The notes beneath the pieces are model-generated. The model searched no databases. It was given only the letters and a program-made list of their open reading frames with translations, and was not told the DNA's origin. Below are positions 35,584-44,736 of a DNA stretch of 64,000 nucleotides, one piece after another; positions within the stretch are counted from its first letter, which is position 1, and every line of letters starts with the position of its first letter. The stretch covers positions 2,728,001 to 2,792,000 of the forward strand of contig NZ_JAJDFX010000002.1 in the NCBI RefSeq assembly GCF_024704385.1. The letters run 5' to 3'. This DNA is from Cellulomonas sp. P24 (GTDB lineage Bacteria > Actinomycetota > Actinomycetes > Actinomycetales > Cellulomonadaceae). Position numbers and translations under genes: made by a program.

Positions 35584-36510
35584 ATGGCCACGACCCTTCC
35601 GGTCCCCTCCCCGGGTGCCGCTCCCGACGTCGCGGGGGCCGGTCGTCGGACGGCGCCGCCGCAGCTGCGCCAGGTCCGGCGCGAGCGCCCGAGCTACACG
35701 AGCACCACGATCCTGCTGCTCGGGGCCGCCTACTGCCTCCTGCCGGTCGTGTGGGTGCTCGTGGCGTCGAGCAAGAGCGCGGGCGAGCTGTTCTCGACCT
35801 TCACGTTCGCGCCGTCGTCGCACCTGATCGACAACATCAGGACCCTCTCGGCCTATCGTGACGGCGTGTACTGGCGGTGGATGGCCAACACGGCGCTCTA
35901 CGCCGGTGTCGGCGGGCTGCTCTCGGTGATCGTCTCGGCGGCAGCGGGCTACGGGCTCGCGATGTACTCGTTCGTCGGGAAGAGGTCGATCTTCAACGCC
36001 CTCCTGGCCGGTGTGCTCGTTCCCGGCGTCGTCCTCGCTATCCCGCAGTACCTCCTGCTCGCCAAGGTCGGGCTCACGAACACGTACTGGTCGGTGCTGC
36101 TCCCGAGCATCATCAGCCCCTACGGCATCTACCTCGCCCGCATCTACGCCGCCGCGTCGGTGCCGACGGACGTCGTCGAGGCCGCGCGGACCGACGGCGC
36201 GCGCGAGCTCACGATCTTCCGGAAGATCGCCGTCCCGATGATGATGCCGGGCCTGGTGACGGTGTTCCTGTTCCAGTTCGTCGCGATCTGGAACAACTTC
36301 ATGCTGCCGTACATCATGCTCGGCAGCGATCAGCTCTTCCCGATCACGGTCGGGCTCTCCGGCCTCCTCAACCAGGGTGCGTCGGTGCCGGCGATGTACA
36401 CGTCGGTCCTCACCGGCGCGCTGCTGTCGATCATCCCGCTCATCGCGCTGTTCCTCACGCTGCAGCGCTACTGGCAGGTCGACCTCGCGGCAGGCGCGGT
36501 CAAGAGCTGA
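35584..36510 (+). CDS. ABC sugar transporter permease (MalG/UgpE type)
   Basis: 308 residues from ATG 35584, AGGAGAAG upstream inside the preceding gene. Basic N-terminus, then six helices (TTILLLGAAYCLLPVVWVLVASSK first). EAA loop EAARTDGARELTIFRKIAVPMMMPGL. The pattern NPF-like FQFVAIWNNFMLPYIML is typical of MalG-type subunits. The C-terminal end QRYWQVDLAAGAVKS also fits. Forms the channel with the 34643 gene. Followed after one base by the LacI gene. Confidence 0.95.
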   Translation: MATTLPVPSPGAAPDVAGAGRRTAPPQLRQVRRERPSYTSTTILLLGAAYCLLPVVWVLVASSKSAGELFSTFTFAPSSHLIDNIRTLSAYRDGVYWRWMANTALYAGVGGLLSVIVSAAAGYGLAMYSFVGKRSIFNALLAGVLVPGVVLAIPQYLLLAKVGLTNTYWSVLLPSIISPYGIYLARIYAAASVPTDVVEAARTDGARELTIFRKIAVPMMMPGLVTVFLFQFVAIWNNFMLPYIMLGSDQLFPITVGLSGLLNQGASVPAMYTSVLTGALLSIIPLIALFLTLQRYWQVDLAAGAVKS

Positions 36511-36511
36511 C

Positions 36512-37546
36512 ATGGCCCTAGAGTCACGAACTGTGGACAGACCCGCAGCCAAGAGGCGACCGACGATCCGCGACGTGGCGGCGGTGGCCGGCGTCTCGCG
36601 CGGGACGGTCTCGCGCGTCATCAACGGAGGCCACTGGGTGTCGCCCGAGGCCCTGGCCGCGGTCAACGAGGCGATCAGGACCACCGGCTACGCGGCCAAC
36701 CAGCATGCGCGCAGCCTCGCGACCGGGCGGTCCAACTCGATCGCCTTCCTGCTCACCGAGCCCCAGCACCTGCTCTTCGAGGACCCGAACTTCTCGATCC
36801 TGCTGCGAGGCGCGGCCGAGGCGCTCGCGCGACGCGAGCTGCCGCTCCTGCTGATGGTGGCGAGCACCCCCGAGGAGCGGCGCCGGATCACCGCGTACGT
36901 CAGTGCAGGGCACGTCGACGGGGTGCTGCTGATCTCGTCGCACGCCGGGAACCCCATCGTGGCCTCGCTGCTGCGCCGCGAGATCCCGCTGATCGCGTGC
37001 GGCGTCCCGCTCGGCTTCGAGCAGCAGGTGGGTTACGTGACCGCGGACGACGCGGCCGGCGCGCGCACCATGACCAGGCACCTCGTCGACCGGGGCTGTC
37101 GCCGGATCGCGACCGTCACCGGCCCCCTGGACACCCCGGGCGGCACGATGAGGCTCGCCGGCTTCACGGCGGAGCTCGGCGACGCGTTCGACGAACGCCT
37201 CGTGGCGCACGGCGACTACACACGCGCGGGGGGTGAGCGCGCGATGCGCGAGCTGCTCGAGCGTGCCCCCGACCTCGACGGGGTCTTCGTCGCCTCGGAC
37301 CTCATGGCGGCCGGGGCGCTGACGGTGCTGCGCGAGGCCGGTCGACGGGTTCCCGAGGACGTCGCCGTCGGCGGTTTCGACGACTCGGGCCTCGCCGCGA
37401 CCCTCGTGCCACCGCTCACGACGATCCGGCAGCCGCTCGAACGGATCAGCGAGGAGATGGTGCGGCTCCTGCTCGAGGTGATCGACGGTCAGGAGCCTGC
37501 GGCCATCACGCTGCCGACGACCCTCGTGGTGCGCGAGTCGGCCTGA
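36512..37546 (+). CDS. LacI-family transcriptional regulator
   Basis: 344 residues from ATG 36512; GTG 36533 is a good alternative, since the added seven codons include the rare Leu codon CTA and no clear ribosome site separates the two. N-terminal helix-turn-helix PTIRDVAAVAGVSRGTVSRVINGGHWVSPEALAAV, hinge helix HARSLATGRS, then a periplasmic-binding-type sensor domain (VDGVLLISSHAG, VFVASDLMAAGALTVLREAGRRVPEDVAVGGFDD). As last gene of the importer operon it most likely binds the two CelR-like operators at 33028-33078 and is released by the imported sugar. Confidence 0.93.
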   Translation: MALESRTVDRPAAKRRPTIRDVAAVAGVSRGTVSRVINGGHWVSPEALAAVNEAIRTTGYAANQHARSLATGRSNSIAFLLTEPQHLLFEDPNFSILLRGAAEALARRELPLLLMVASTPEERRRITAYVSAGHVDGVLLISSHAGNPIVASLLRREIPLIACGVPLGFEQQVGYVTADDAAGARTMTRHLVDRGCRRIATVTGPLDTPGGTMRLAGFTAELGDAFDERLVAHGDYTRAGGERAMRELLERAPDLDGVFVASDLMAAGALTVLREAGRRVPEDVAVGGFDDSGLAATLVPPLTTIRQPLERISEEMVRLLLEVIDGQEPAAITLPTTLVVRESA

Positions 37547-37553
37547 GCGTGCG

Positions 37554-37590
37554 GGTGTCCCCGCCCCGCGACCGGCGGAGCGGGGACACC
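37554..37590. terminator. Bidirectional hairpin between LacI and alcohol dehydrogenase genes
   Basis: GGTGTCCCCG and CGGGGACACC pair as a 10-bp stem; the loop region contains further GC-rich complementarity. It sits exactly between two convergent stops, 7 bases from each. Confidence 0.75.
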
Positions 37591-37597
37591 TGACCGA

Positions 37598-38653
37598 TCA
37601 CCGGCTGATCAGGACCTTCAGGGCCTTGGTCTGCGCGGCGTTCCCGAACGTCTCGTACGCCGACATCATGTCGGCGAGCCCGAAGCGGTGCGTGACGAAC
37701 GTGGCGACCGGCAGCTTGCCCTGGGCGACGAGCTTCAGCAGCATGCCGAGCGTCGTCGTGTTCACCAGGCCCATGCTGATCGTGATGTTCTGGATCCACA
37801 GCCGGTCCAGCTCGAGCTCGACCGACCGGCCGTGCACCCCGACGTTCGCGATCGAGCCACCCGGCCGGACCAGCCGTGTGCACATGTCGAACGTGGCCGG
37901 GACCCCGACGGCCTCGATGGCGACGTCCACCCCGTACCCGTCGGTCAGGGCGCGCACCTGCTCCGCCCAGTCCGCCTCACCCGAGTTGACCACGTGCGTG
38001 GCGCCGACCTGCCGCGCCAGCTCGAGGCGGCTCGGGTCCAGGTCGATCGAGATGATCCGGGCGGCGCCGTAGAGACCGGCGGTGGCGATGACCGCGAGCC
38101 CCACCGGGCCGGCGCCGACGACGGCCACCGTGTCACCGGGCTTGACCCGCCCGTACTGGACGCCGATCTCGAAGCCCGTCGGGAGGATGTCCGAGAGGAG
38201 GATCGCCGCGTCGTCGGGGACGCCGTCGGGCAGGGCGTAGAGCGAGGTGTCCGCGAACGGGATGCGGACCTTCTCGGCCTGCGTGCCGTCGATCAGATGG
38301 CCCAGGATCCACCCGATCCCGGACGCGCCCTCGTCGGAGAGGCAGTGCGACGGGTTCCCGCTACGGCAGTAGGTGCACGTGCCGCACGCACTGATGCAGG
38401 ACACGATCACCCGGTCGCCGACGGACACCTGGGTGACCGACTCGCCGACCTCGAGCACCGTGCCGACGGCCTCGTGCCCGAGGATCCTGCCGGGGGTGAC
38501 GGCAGGGACGTCGCCCTTGAGGATGTGCAGGTCGGTCCCGCAGATCGTGGTGGTGTCGACCTGGACGATCGCATCGGTCGGATGGATCAGGACCGGGTCC
38601 GGTACCTCGTCCCAGCTCTTGTTTCCCGGACCGTGGTAGACGAGCGCCTTCAT
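37598..38653 (-). CDS. Zinc-dependent alcohol dehydrogenase (MDR family)
   Basis: 351 residues. Catalytic zinc ligands Cys in TICGTDLHI and His-Glu in ILGHEAVG; structural zinc loop CGTCTYCRSGNPSHC complete. Rossmann motif VAVVGAGPVGLAVI then SIDLDPSRLELARQVGA, NAD type. The insert GASGIGWILGHLIDGTQAEKVRIPF and the C-terminus NAAQTKALKVLIS are of the class seen in threonine-, formaldehyde- or isopropanol-type dehydrogenases of actinobacteria. Substrate unknown. Single-gene unit bounded by the terminator at 37554-37590. Confidence 0.93.
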   Translation of the reverse strand: MKALVYHGPGNKSWDEVPDPVLIHPTDAIVQVDTTTICGTDLHILKGDVPAVTPGRILGHEAVGTVLEVGESVTQVSVGDRVIVSCISACGTCTYCRSGNPSHCLSDEGASGIGWILGHLIDGTQAEKVRIPFADTSLYALPDGVPDDAAILLSDILPTGFEIGVQYGRVKPGDTVAVVGAGPVGLAVIATAGLYGAARIISIDLDPSRLELARQVGATHVVNSGEADWAEQVRALTDGYGVDVAIEAVGVPATFDMCTRLVRPGGSIANVGVHGRSVELELDRLWIQNITISMGLVNTTTLGMLLKLVAQGKLPVATFVTHRFGLADMMSAYETFGNAAQTKALKVLISR

Positions 38654-38770
38654 GGGTCCTCCCGGATCTCTCAGCCGGGCGAACGGCGGTGTTCGCCCGC
38701 ACTCCCAGGTCTACGCCGTGCGGACCGGGGCGCAACAGGGGAGACCCCTGGGGGTTCGCCGACGGACGGG

Positions 38771-38826
38771 CACACCCTCAGAACGGCCAGGCACGCCCTC
38801 AGAACGGCCAGGCACGCCCTCAGAAC
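38771..38826. repeat. 21-bp tandem repeat at the 3' end of the RNase HI gene
   Basis: Two near-identical 21-base units (CACRCCCTCAGAACGGCCAGG) at 38771-38791 and 38792-38812 and 14 bases of a third. The third overlaps the stop codon of the reverse-strand RNase HI gene; the others lie beyond it. No gene of its own. Confidence 0.85.
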
Positions 38827-39314
38827 AGGGTGTCGGACACCGGCGCGAAGCGGTCTCCCACGGCCATCGCGGGCTCCGCGGTCGCATGCGACACAGCGTG
38901 CGCCGCCGCCCCGGCGAGGAGATCGGCCTGCTCGTTGTAGTAGTTGCCCACGTGGCCGCGGACCCAGACGAACCGGACCGGCCCGCTTCGCGTCGTGATG
39001 GCTCGCTCGATGCCCTGCACGAGGGCGAGGTTCTGCACGGGCGAGCCGCTCGCGGTGCGCCACCCCTTGCGTTTCCAGCCGACCACCCACTCGGAGGCGC
39101 ACTTGATCGCGTACTGGGAGTCGGACTCGATCACGAGCGGCTCGTCACCCGGGTGCGCCTCGATCGCGCGGAGGACCGCGGTGAGCTCGGCGACCTGGTT
39201 GGTCCCGGAGGGGATCCCTCCGGAGCCCGTGGGGCCCTGGTGGTTCACCCAGGCCCACCCGCTGGGACCACCGGGGTTGCGCAGGCAGGAACCGTCCGTG
39301 CTGACCGTGATCAC
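38820..39314 (-). CDS. rnhA: Ribonuclease HI
   Basis: 164 residues from GTG 39314 (GGGAGG 9 bases upstream). Catalytic residues are all there: Asp in STDGSCLRNPGG, Glu in VAELTAVLRAI, Asp in ESDSQYAIKCA, the His in VRGHVGNYYN and Asp in EQADLLAGAAA. The WVVGWKRKGWRTASG stretch is the basic protrusion that helps bind RNA-DNA hybrids. Degrades RNA in hybrids, including R-loops and primers. The tail (about 20 residues) is longer than in E. coli and is followed by the 21-bp repeat. Confidence 0.95.
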   Translation of the reverse strand: MITVSTDGSCLRNPGGPSGWAWVNHQGPTGSGGIPSGTNQVAELTAVLRAIEAHPGDEPLVIESDSQYAIKCASEWVVGWKRKGWRTASGSPVQNLALVQGIERAITTRSGPVRFVWVRGHVGNYYNEQADLLAGAAAHAVSHATAEPAMAVGDRFAPVSDTLF

Positions 39315-39404
39315 GGCGGTCAGCCTCCCACATCGACGCGTGCACGCTGGTGAGGAGACCACGCGGCGCGGCGTCCGGTGGCCCGTGCGCTCTACGATCA
39401 GCAC

Positions 39405-40601
39405 ATGGACGCTGAGAGCGGTGGGGTCGACCGCTCGGGTCTGATCGGTCGCTCGGTCGAGCTCGAGGAGCTCGAGGCGCGGCTCGCCGCCGTGGTCGGG
39501 GGCGCCGGGAGCGTCGTGCTCATCGAGGGCGAGGCCGGGATCGGCAAGTCGGCCCTGGCGAACGAGGTCGCCGCGATCGCGGCCAGACGCGGACTGCGCG
39601 TCTTCGCCGCCGGGACGGCGACCGACCGGGGACCGGTCCAGCCGTTCACGCTCCTGGTCCGGACGCTGCTGTCGCTCGGCCCTCCTGCGACGGACGTCGA
39701 ACGTGAGCTCGCGGGCCTGATCGGCAAGTACCGCGAGGACTGGGCCTTGTGGTCGAGCCCGGACCAGACGGACGAGCGCACGCAGATCGAGGAGCTCTTC
39801 GCCGACCTGCTGATCGAGCGCGCGGCAGGCGGGCCGTCGGTGGTGCTGCTCGAGGACCTCCACCTGGTCGACGACGCGTCGCTGCGTGTGCTCGAGCGTC
39901 TGGCGGCAGGTGGCGCGGTCCCGTCGACGATGCTCGTCGCGACGACGCGCACCGTGCCGCGGCGCCCCGAGCTGGTCACGGCCGTCGCGGCGTGGACGCG
40001 GGCGGGTGCCGCACCTCTGGAGGTGCCCGCGCTGACCCCGCAGGCGGCGATCGAGCTCGGCGAGCGGCTCCTCGGGCACCGGGCCGGGCCGGTGCTCCGT
40101 GCGCGGCTGTCCGCCGCGGGCGGCAACCCGCAGTTCATCGTGGACCTGGTCACCGCGGTGCAGGAGTCCGACGCCCTCGTGGACGGCGCCGACGGTGTCG
40201 TCGAGCTGGCCGGCAACGTCGTCCTGCGTGACCTCAACCAGCAGCTGTCCGCACGGGTCGCTCACGTCGGGAACGAGGCGCTGGCCCTTCTCTCGGTCGC
40301 GGCGGTGCTCGGCAGCTCGTTCATGGAGGCCGACCTCGCCGCTGTCGCGGAGATGCCCGAGGAGGAGACGTGGCGGGTCCTGCGGCACTGCTCGGCCGCC
40401 GGCCTCGTGCAGGCGCGCGGCGGGCGGCTCACCTTCCGGCACGACCTGGTCCGCGACGCCCTCTACGCGGGACTGACCCTGGCGGTGCGTCGCGACCTGC
40501 ACCGCAGGGCGTCGCTGGTCCTGTTCGAGGCGGGTGCGCCGGCCGCGGTCGTGCAGGAGCACCTCGCCCGCGCGGAGGACCCCCACGGGGACCGCGAGTG
40601 A
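39405..40601 (+). CDS. LAL/LuxR-type AAA ATPase domain protein without the C-terminal HTH
   Basis: 398 residues from ATG 39405. The N-terminus has LIGRSVELEELEARLAA, the entry motif of LAL (MalT/SARP-type) regulators. Walker A is GEAGIGKSAL (residues 43-52) and Walker B VVLLEDLHLVDDASL; the sensor segment ATTRTVPRRPEL and winged-helix-like region (NEALALLSVAAVLGSSF, TFRHDLVRDALYAGL) follow. Full LAL proteins are about 900 residues and end with a LuxR HTH; here the frame closes at 40601 and no HTH is visible in the next 130 bases. Either a stand-alone ATPase or a truncated regulator. Confidence 0.75.
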   Translation: MDAESGGVDRSGLIGRSVELEELEARLAAVVGGAGSVVLIEGEAGIGKSALANEVAAIAARRGLRVFAAGTATDRGPVQPFTLLVRTLLSLGPPATDVERELAGLIGKYREDWALWSSPDQTDERTQIEELFADLLIERAAGGPSVVLLEDLHLVDDASLRVLERLAAGGAVPSTMLVATTRTVPRRPELVTAVAAWTRAGAAPLEVPALTPQAAIELGERLLGHRAGPVLRARLSAAGGNPQFIVDLVTAVQESDALVDGADGVVELAGNVVLRDLNQQLSARVAHVGNEALALLSVAAVLGSSFMEADLAAVAEMPEEETWRVLRHCSAAGLVQARGGRLTFRHDLVRDALYAGLTLAVRRDLHRRASLVLFEAGAPAAVVQEHLARAEDPHGDRE

Positions 40602-40738
40602 GCTGACGTCGCGCAGGATGGGTACGGTCGTCCTACCGTGGACCTGCCCGGGCGACATGACCCGGTGCCGCGGCCGCCGCGACACCGACGCCTCTCCCGG
40701 CTGACCATGCCCTGTCACCGCACGATCGAAGGAGCACC

Positions 40739-41176
40739 ATGCCCACTCGTACCGCACGCACGGCCTGGAACGGCGGACTCAACGACGGGAGCGGCCAGGT
40801 CGAGCTCTCCAGCTCGGGCGTGGGGACGTTCGACGTCTCGTTCCCCAAGCGGGCTGCGGAGGACGCGGGCGGCACCACGAGCCCCGAGGAGCTGATCGCC
40901 GCCGCGCACACCTCGTGCTACGCGATGCAGCTCTCCGCACTTGTCGCCGAGGCGGGCGGCACGCCGATCGCCCTGCAGGTCAGTGCCGACGTGACGCTCG
41001 CGCCGGACCCGGCCGGGGGCTTCCACCTGACCGGGATCCTGCTGACCGTGCGGGGTGAGGTCGCCGGCCTCGACGCCGCCGGGTTCGCCGCTGCCGCCGA
41101 GGCGGCGAAGGAGACGTGCCCGATCAGCAAGGCCCTGACCGGGGTGCCGATCACCCTGGACGCGGCACTCGACTGA
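40739..41176 (+). CDS. OsmC-family peroxiredoxin (organic hydroperoxide reductase-like)
   Basis: 145 residues, ATG 40739 preceded by AAGGAGC. OsmC fold: the two reactive cysteines are in AAHTSCYAMQLS and KETCPISKAL, separated by about 65 residues as in OsmC/Ohr. Start WNGGLNDGSGQVELSSSGVG and the TSPEELIAAAH helix agree with the OsmC branch rather than Ohr. Reduces organic peroxides with dithiol donors. Single gene; promoter-like elements not obvious. Confidence 0.92.
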   Translation: MPTRTARTAWNGGLNDGSGQVELSSSGVGTFDVSFPKRAAEDAGGTTSPEELIAAAHTSCYAMQLSALVAEAGGTPIALQVSADVTLAPDPAGGFHLTGILLTVRGEVAGLDAAGFAAAAEAAKETCPISKALTGVPITLDAALD

Positions 41177-41274
41177 CAGGTCAGGACCGACGGCAGGTTC
41201 GGCCGCCGGCCCGGGCGCGTCCGTAGGGCGGTGGTCCCCGCGGCGGGGCTGCACGGAGGTGGGACACTGCCCCC

Positions 41275-44229
41275 GTGCCGACCGTGACCACGACCTCCGA
41301 CTGGGCCGAACCCGCCGAGCCTGCCGAACCTGACGGGTCCGCCGGACGCGCCGCTGCCGCCGACCTGCTCGCGGCGCTCAGCGCGCGCGTCCGCGGTTCC
41401 GTCGACGCGTCGACGCGGCGGCGCGCGGAGTACTCGACCGACGCGTCGAACTACCGGGTCGTGCCCGAGGTCGTCGTGTTCCCCCTCGACGTCGACGACG
41501 CGGTGGCCGCGCTCGACGCGGCCCGTGAGGCGGGCGCCCCGGTGACCGCGCGCGGAGGCGGCACGTCCGTCGCGGGCAACGCCGTCGGCCCGGGTGTCGT
41601 GATCGACTTCTCGCGGCACGTCAACCGGGTGCTCGCCATCGACGCGGACGCGCGCACGGCCCGGGTCGAGCCGGGGGTGATCCTGGCGGACCTGCAGCGG
41701 CAGGCCGCCCCGCTCGGGCTGCGGTTCGGCCCGGACCCGTCGACGCAGGCGCGCGCGACGCTCGGCGGGATGATCGGCAACAACGCGTGCGGCCCACGCG
41801 CCGTGGCGTACGGGCGCACCGCCGACAACGTCGTGGAGCTCGACGTCGTCGACGGCACCGGGCGGCGCTTCGTCGCCGGACGCGGCCTGGACCCCGTGCC
41901 CGGGCTCGACGCCCTGGTGCGCGCGAACCTCGACATGATCCGCACCGAGCTCGGGAGGTTCGGACGCCAGGTCTCCGGCTATTCCCTGGAGCACCTGCTG
42001 CCGGAGAACGGCGCCGATCTCGCCAAGGCCCTGGTCGGGACCGAGGGCACGGTGACGACGCTGCTCGGCGCCACCGTGACGCTCGTCCCGGTGTCCGCCG
42101 CACCGGTGCTCGTGGTGCTGGGCTACCCCGACATGGCGACCGCCGCCGACGCGGTGCCGGCGCTGCTCGCGCACCACCCGCTCGCGATCGAGGGCATGGA
42201 CGCCCGTCTGATCGACGTCGTGCGGCGCGTCAAGGGCGCCGGAGCGGTGCCAGACCTGCCCCCCGGCGCCGGCTGGATGATGGTCGAGGTCGGCGGTGCG
42301 GACCTCGACGAGGCGATGACCCGGGCGCATGCGCTCGCGGCGGATGCGGGTACGACGGCCGTCGGCATCTTCCCTCCCGGCCCGGAGGCCGCCGCGATGT
42401 GGCGCATCCGTGAGGACGGCGCCGGCCTCGGCGGCCGCACGCCGTCGCGCGAGCAGGCGTGGCCCGGCTTCGAGGACTCGGCGGTGCCACCGGAGCGGCT
42501 CGGCGCGTACCTGCGTGAGCTCGAGGCCCTGATGGCGCAGCACCGGGTCGACGGTCTGGCCTACGGCCACTTCGGGGACGGGTGCGTGCACCTGAGGCTC
42601 GACATCCCGCTCGAGCGCTCCGGCGACCCGCTGCGTGCCTTCATGACCGACGCCGCGCACCTGGTGGCCGCGCACGGCGGGTCGCTCTCCGGCGAGCACG
42701 GGGACGGACGCGCCCGGAGCGAGCTCCTCCCCGTGATGTACTCCCCGACGGCGATCGCCGCGTTCGAGGCGTTCAAGGACCTCCTCGACCCGCGGGACCT
42801 GCTCAACCCCGGGGTGCTGGTCCGTCCGCGTCCGCTCGACGCGGACCTGCGCCGCCCGCACGCGCGTCCGCTCCCGGCCGTGCCGACCGGCTTCGCGTTC
42901 CCGCACGACGCCGGTGACCTCACGACCGCGGTGCACCGGTGCGTCGGCGTCGGCAAGTGTCGCGCGGACACGTCGGCCGCAGGCGGCTTCATGTGCCCGT
43001 CCTACCTGGCCACGCACGACGAGAAGGACTCCACCCGGGGCCGTGCGCGCGTGCTCCAGGAGATGGCCAACGGCACGCTGGTCACGCGCGGCTGGTCCTC
43101 GCCGGAGGTGGCGGAGGCCCTCGACCTGTGCCTCGGCTGCAAGGCGTGCTCGAGCGACTGCCCGGCCGGCGTCGACATGGCGCAGTACAAGTCCGAGGTG
43201 CTCCACCGGCGGTACGGCGGGCGGCTGCGGCCCGTCGGCCACTACGTGCTCGGCTGGTTGCCGCGGTGGATCCGCCTGGTCACGAGCGTCCCGGGCCTCG
43301 CGCGGGTGGCCAACGCGGCGCTCCGGGTCCGGCCGCTCGCCCGGCTCGTGCTCGCGGCGGGCGGCATGGACACCCGCCGGAAGATGGTCACGTTCGCCGA
43401 GACGCCGTTCCGCACCTGGTGGGCGCGTGAGGGTGCGGCCTCGGCTCGCGCCGGGGCAGCACCGGCCACCTCGGGTGCGGGCGCCGGCACCCGCCCCCGG
43501 GTCCTGCTGTGGACCGACTCGTTCAGCGACTCGCTCGCACCGTCGGTCCCGCGGGCGGCGGTCGCGGTGCTCCGGGACGCCGGGTACGAGGTCCTCGTCC
43601 CGGACGAGCAGGCCTGCTGCGGCCTGACCTGGATCACGACCGGGCAGCTCGACGGCGCTCGGCACCGGCTCTCCGACCTGCTCGAGGTGCTCGGTCCGTT
43701 CGCGGTGAACGGGATCCCGATCGTCGGTCTCGAGCCGTCGTGCACCGCGGTGCTGCGCTCGGACCTGCTCGACCTGTTCCCCGAGGACCCGCGCGCCGTC
43801 GCCGTCGCCGGAGCCACCCGCACCCTGGCGGAGCTCCTGACGTCCCCCGCCCCGGTCGGGCCCGTGGACTGGACGCCCCCGGACCTGACCGGCGTGACCG
43901 CGGTCGTTCAGCCGCACTGCCACCAGCACGCGGTCATGGGCTTCACCCCCGACCAGGCTCTGCTGCGACAGGCGGGGGCCGAGTTCTCGACGCTGGCGGG
44001 GTGCTGCGGGCTCGCGGGGAACTTCGGCATGGAGAAGGGGCACTACGAGGTCTCGGTCGCGGTCGCGGAGCACGCGCTGCTGCCGGCCCTGCGGGAGGCG
44101 GCGCCTGGAGACGTGTACCTGGCCGACGGGTTCTCGTGCCGCACCCAGGCCGAGCAGCTCGCCGGCGTGCACGGGGTGCACCTCGCCGAGCTCCTCGCGT
44201 CCCGGCTGCCGCGCGGCGGGCACGCCTGA
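41275..44229 (+). CDS. FAD-binding, 4Fe-4S-containing oxidoreductase (GlcD/DLD-like fused to GlpC-like domains)
   Basis: 984 residues from GTG 41275. Residues 50-500 are the FAD-linked oxidase domain: PVTARGGGTSVAGNAVGPG (pyrophosphate binding), GGMIGNNACGPRAVAYGRT and GTEGTVTTLLG. The C-terminal half has ferredoxin-like motifs CVGVGKCRADTS with a following Cys, and CLGCKACSSDCPAG; the last part has the CCG-type cysteine-rich domain twice (EQACCGLTW, GCCGLAGNFGM). This is the full-length fusion found for D-2-hydroxyacid (lactate/glycolate-type) dehydrogenases. It should oxidise a D-hydroxyacid and pass electrons to the quinone pool. The substrate is not determined. Confidence 0.93.
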   Translation: MPTVTTTSDWAEPAEPAEPDGSAGRAAAADLLAALSARVRGSVDASTRRRAEYSTDASNYRVVPEVVVFPLDVDDAVAALDAAREAGAPVTARGGGTSVAGNAVGPGVVIDFSRHVNRVLAIDADARTARVEPGVILADLQRQAAPLGLRFGPDPSTQARATLGGMIGNNACGPRAVAYGRTADNVVELDVVDGTGRRFVAGRGLDPVPGLDALVRANLDMIRTELGRFGRQVSGYSLEHLLPENGADLAKALVGTEGTVTTLLGATVTLVPVSAAPVLVVLGYPDMATAADAVPALLAHHPLAIEGMDARLIDVVRRVKGAGAVPDLPPGAGWMMVEVGGADLDEAMTRAHALAADAGTTAVGIFPPGPEAAAMWRIREDGAGLGGRTPSREQAWPGFEDSAVPPERLGAYLRELEALMAQHRVDGLAYGHFGDGCVHLRLDIPLERSGDPLRAFMTDAAHLVAAHGGSLSGEHGDGRARSELLPVMYSPTAIAAFEAFKDLLDPRDLLNPGVLVRPRPLDADLRRPHARPLPAVPTGFAFPHDAGDLTTAVHRCVGVGKCRADTSAAGGFMCPSYLATHDEKDSTRGRARVLQEMANGTLVTRGWSSPEVAEALDLCLGCKACSSDCPAGVDMAQYKSEVLHRRYGGRLRPVGHYVLGWLPRWIRLVTSVPGLARVANAALRVRPLARLVLAAGGMDTRRKMVTFAETPFRTWWAREGAASARAGAAPATSGAGAGTRPRVLLWTDSFSDSLAPSVPRAAVAVLRDAGYEVLVPDEQACCGLTWITTGQLDGARHRLSDLLEVLGPFAVNGIPIVGLEPSCTAVLRSDLLDLFPEDPRAVAVAGATRTLAELLTSPAPVGPVDWTPPDLTGVTAVVQPHCHQHAVMGFTPDQALLRQAGAEFSTLAGCCGLAGNFGMEKGHYEVSVAVAEHALLPALREAAPGDVYLADGFSCRTQAEQLAGVHGVHLAELLASRLPRGGHA

Positions 44230-44262
44230 CGTGCCGCGCCGCGACCTGGCAGGATCGGGACC

Positions 44263-44559
44263 ATGCTGATCGCCTTCTCCGTCGCGCCCTCGGGCATCGG
44301 CGACTCCGTGACCGCGGCCGTGGCCGACGCCGTCCGGGTCGTCCGTGAGTCCGGCCTGCCGAACCACACCGATGCGATGTTCACCACGATCGAGGGGTCG
44401 TGGGACGAGTGCATGGACGTCGTCAGGCGGGCGACCGAGGCCGTCGGACGCCACGGCACCCGCGTGAGCCTGGTCCTGAAGGCCGACATCCGGCCGGGGC
44501 ACGTCGGTGAGCTCACGGGCAAGGTCGAGCGGCTCGAGGCGCGCCTCGCCGAGGGGTGA
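44263..44559 (+). CDS. Thiamine-binding-type protein of the MTH1187/YqgV family
   Basis: 98 residues. The pattern MLIAFSVAPSGIGDSVTAAVADAVRVVRESGL, MFTTIEGSWDECMDVVRRA and RVSLVLKADIRPGHVGEL is that of the ferredoxin-like-fold MTH1187 family (UPF0045), where the first strand and the TTIEG segment form the ligand pocket. Members bind thiamine or a small metabolite; role in cells is unresolved. Begins 33 bases after the large oxidoreductase, same strand, possibly co-transcribed. Confidence 0.88.
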   Translation: MLIAFSVAPSGIGDSVTAAVADAVRVVRESGLPNHTDAMFTTIEGSWDECMDVVRRATEAVGRHGTRVSLVLKADIRPGHVGELTGKVERLEARLAEG

Positions 44560-44736
44560 CGCCAAGCGCGCCCGTGCACCGGGTGCAGGGGGTCACCCAG
44601 GTGGCCCGCGCTCGTTCGTGGCACCACCGGCACGGTCCCTGGGAATCCTCAGCGGTCCGTGGCACAGTGTCCCGAGACGCAGCGGGGCGGTGGGTCACCG
44701 CCGATCGCCGCACGCAGGTCGCGGGGCGTCGTCGGC

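Noticed and set aside
40918-44565. 1215-residue open frame on the reverse strand
   Set aside because: It is the shadow of the FAD/Fe-S oxidoreductase gene; composition is Arg/Gly/Asp/Val-rich without any motif, while the forward frame carries complete cofactor motifs.
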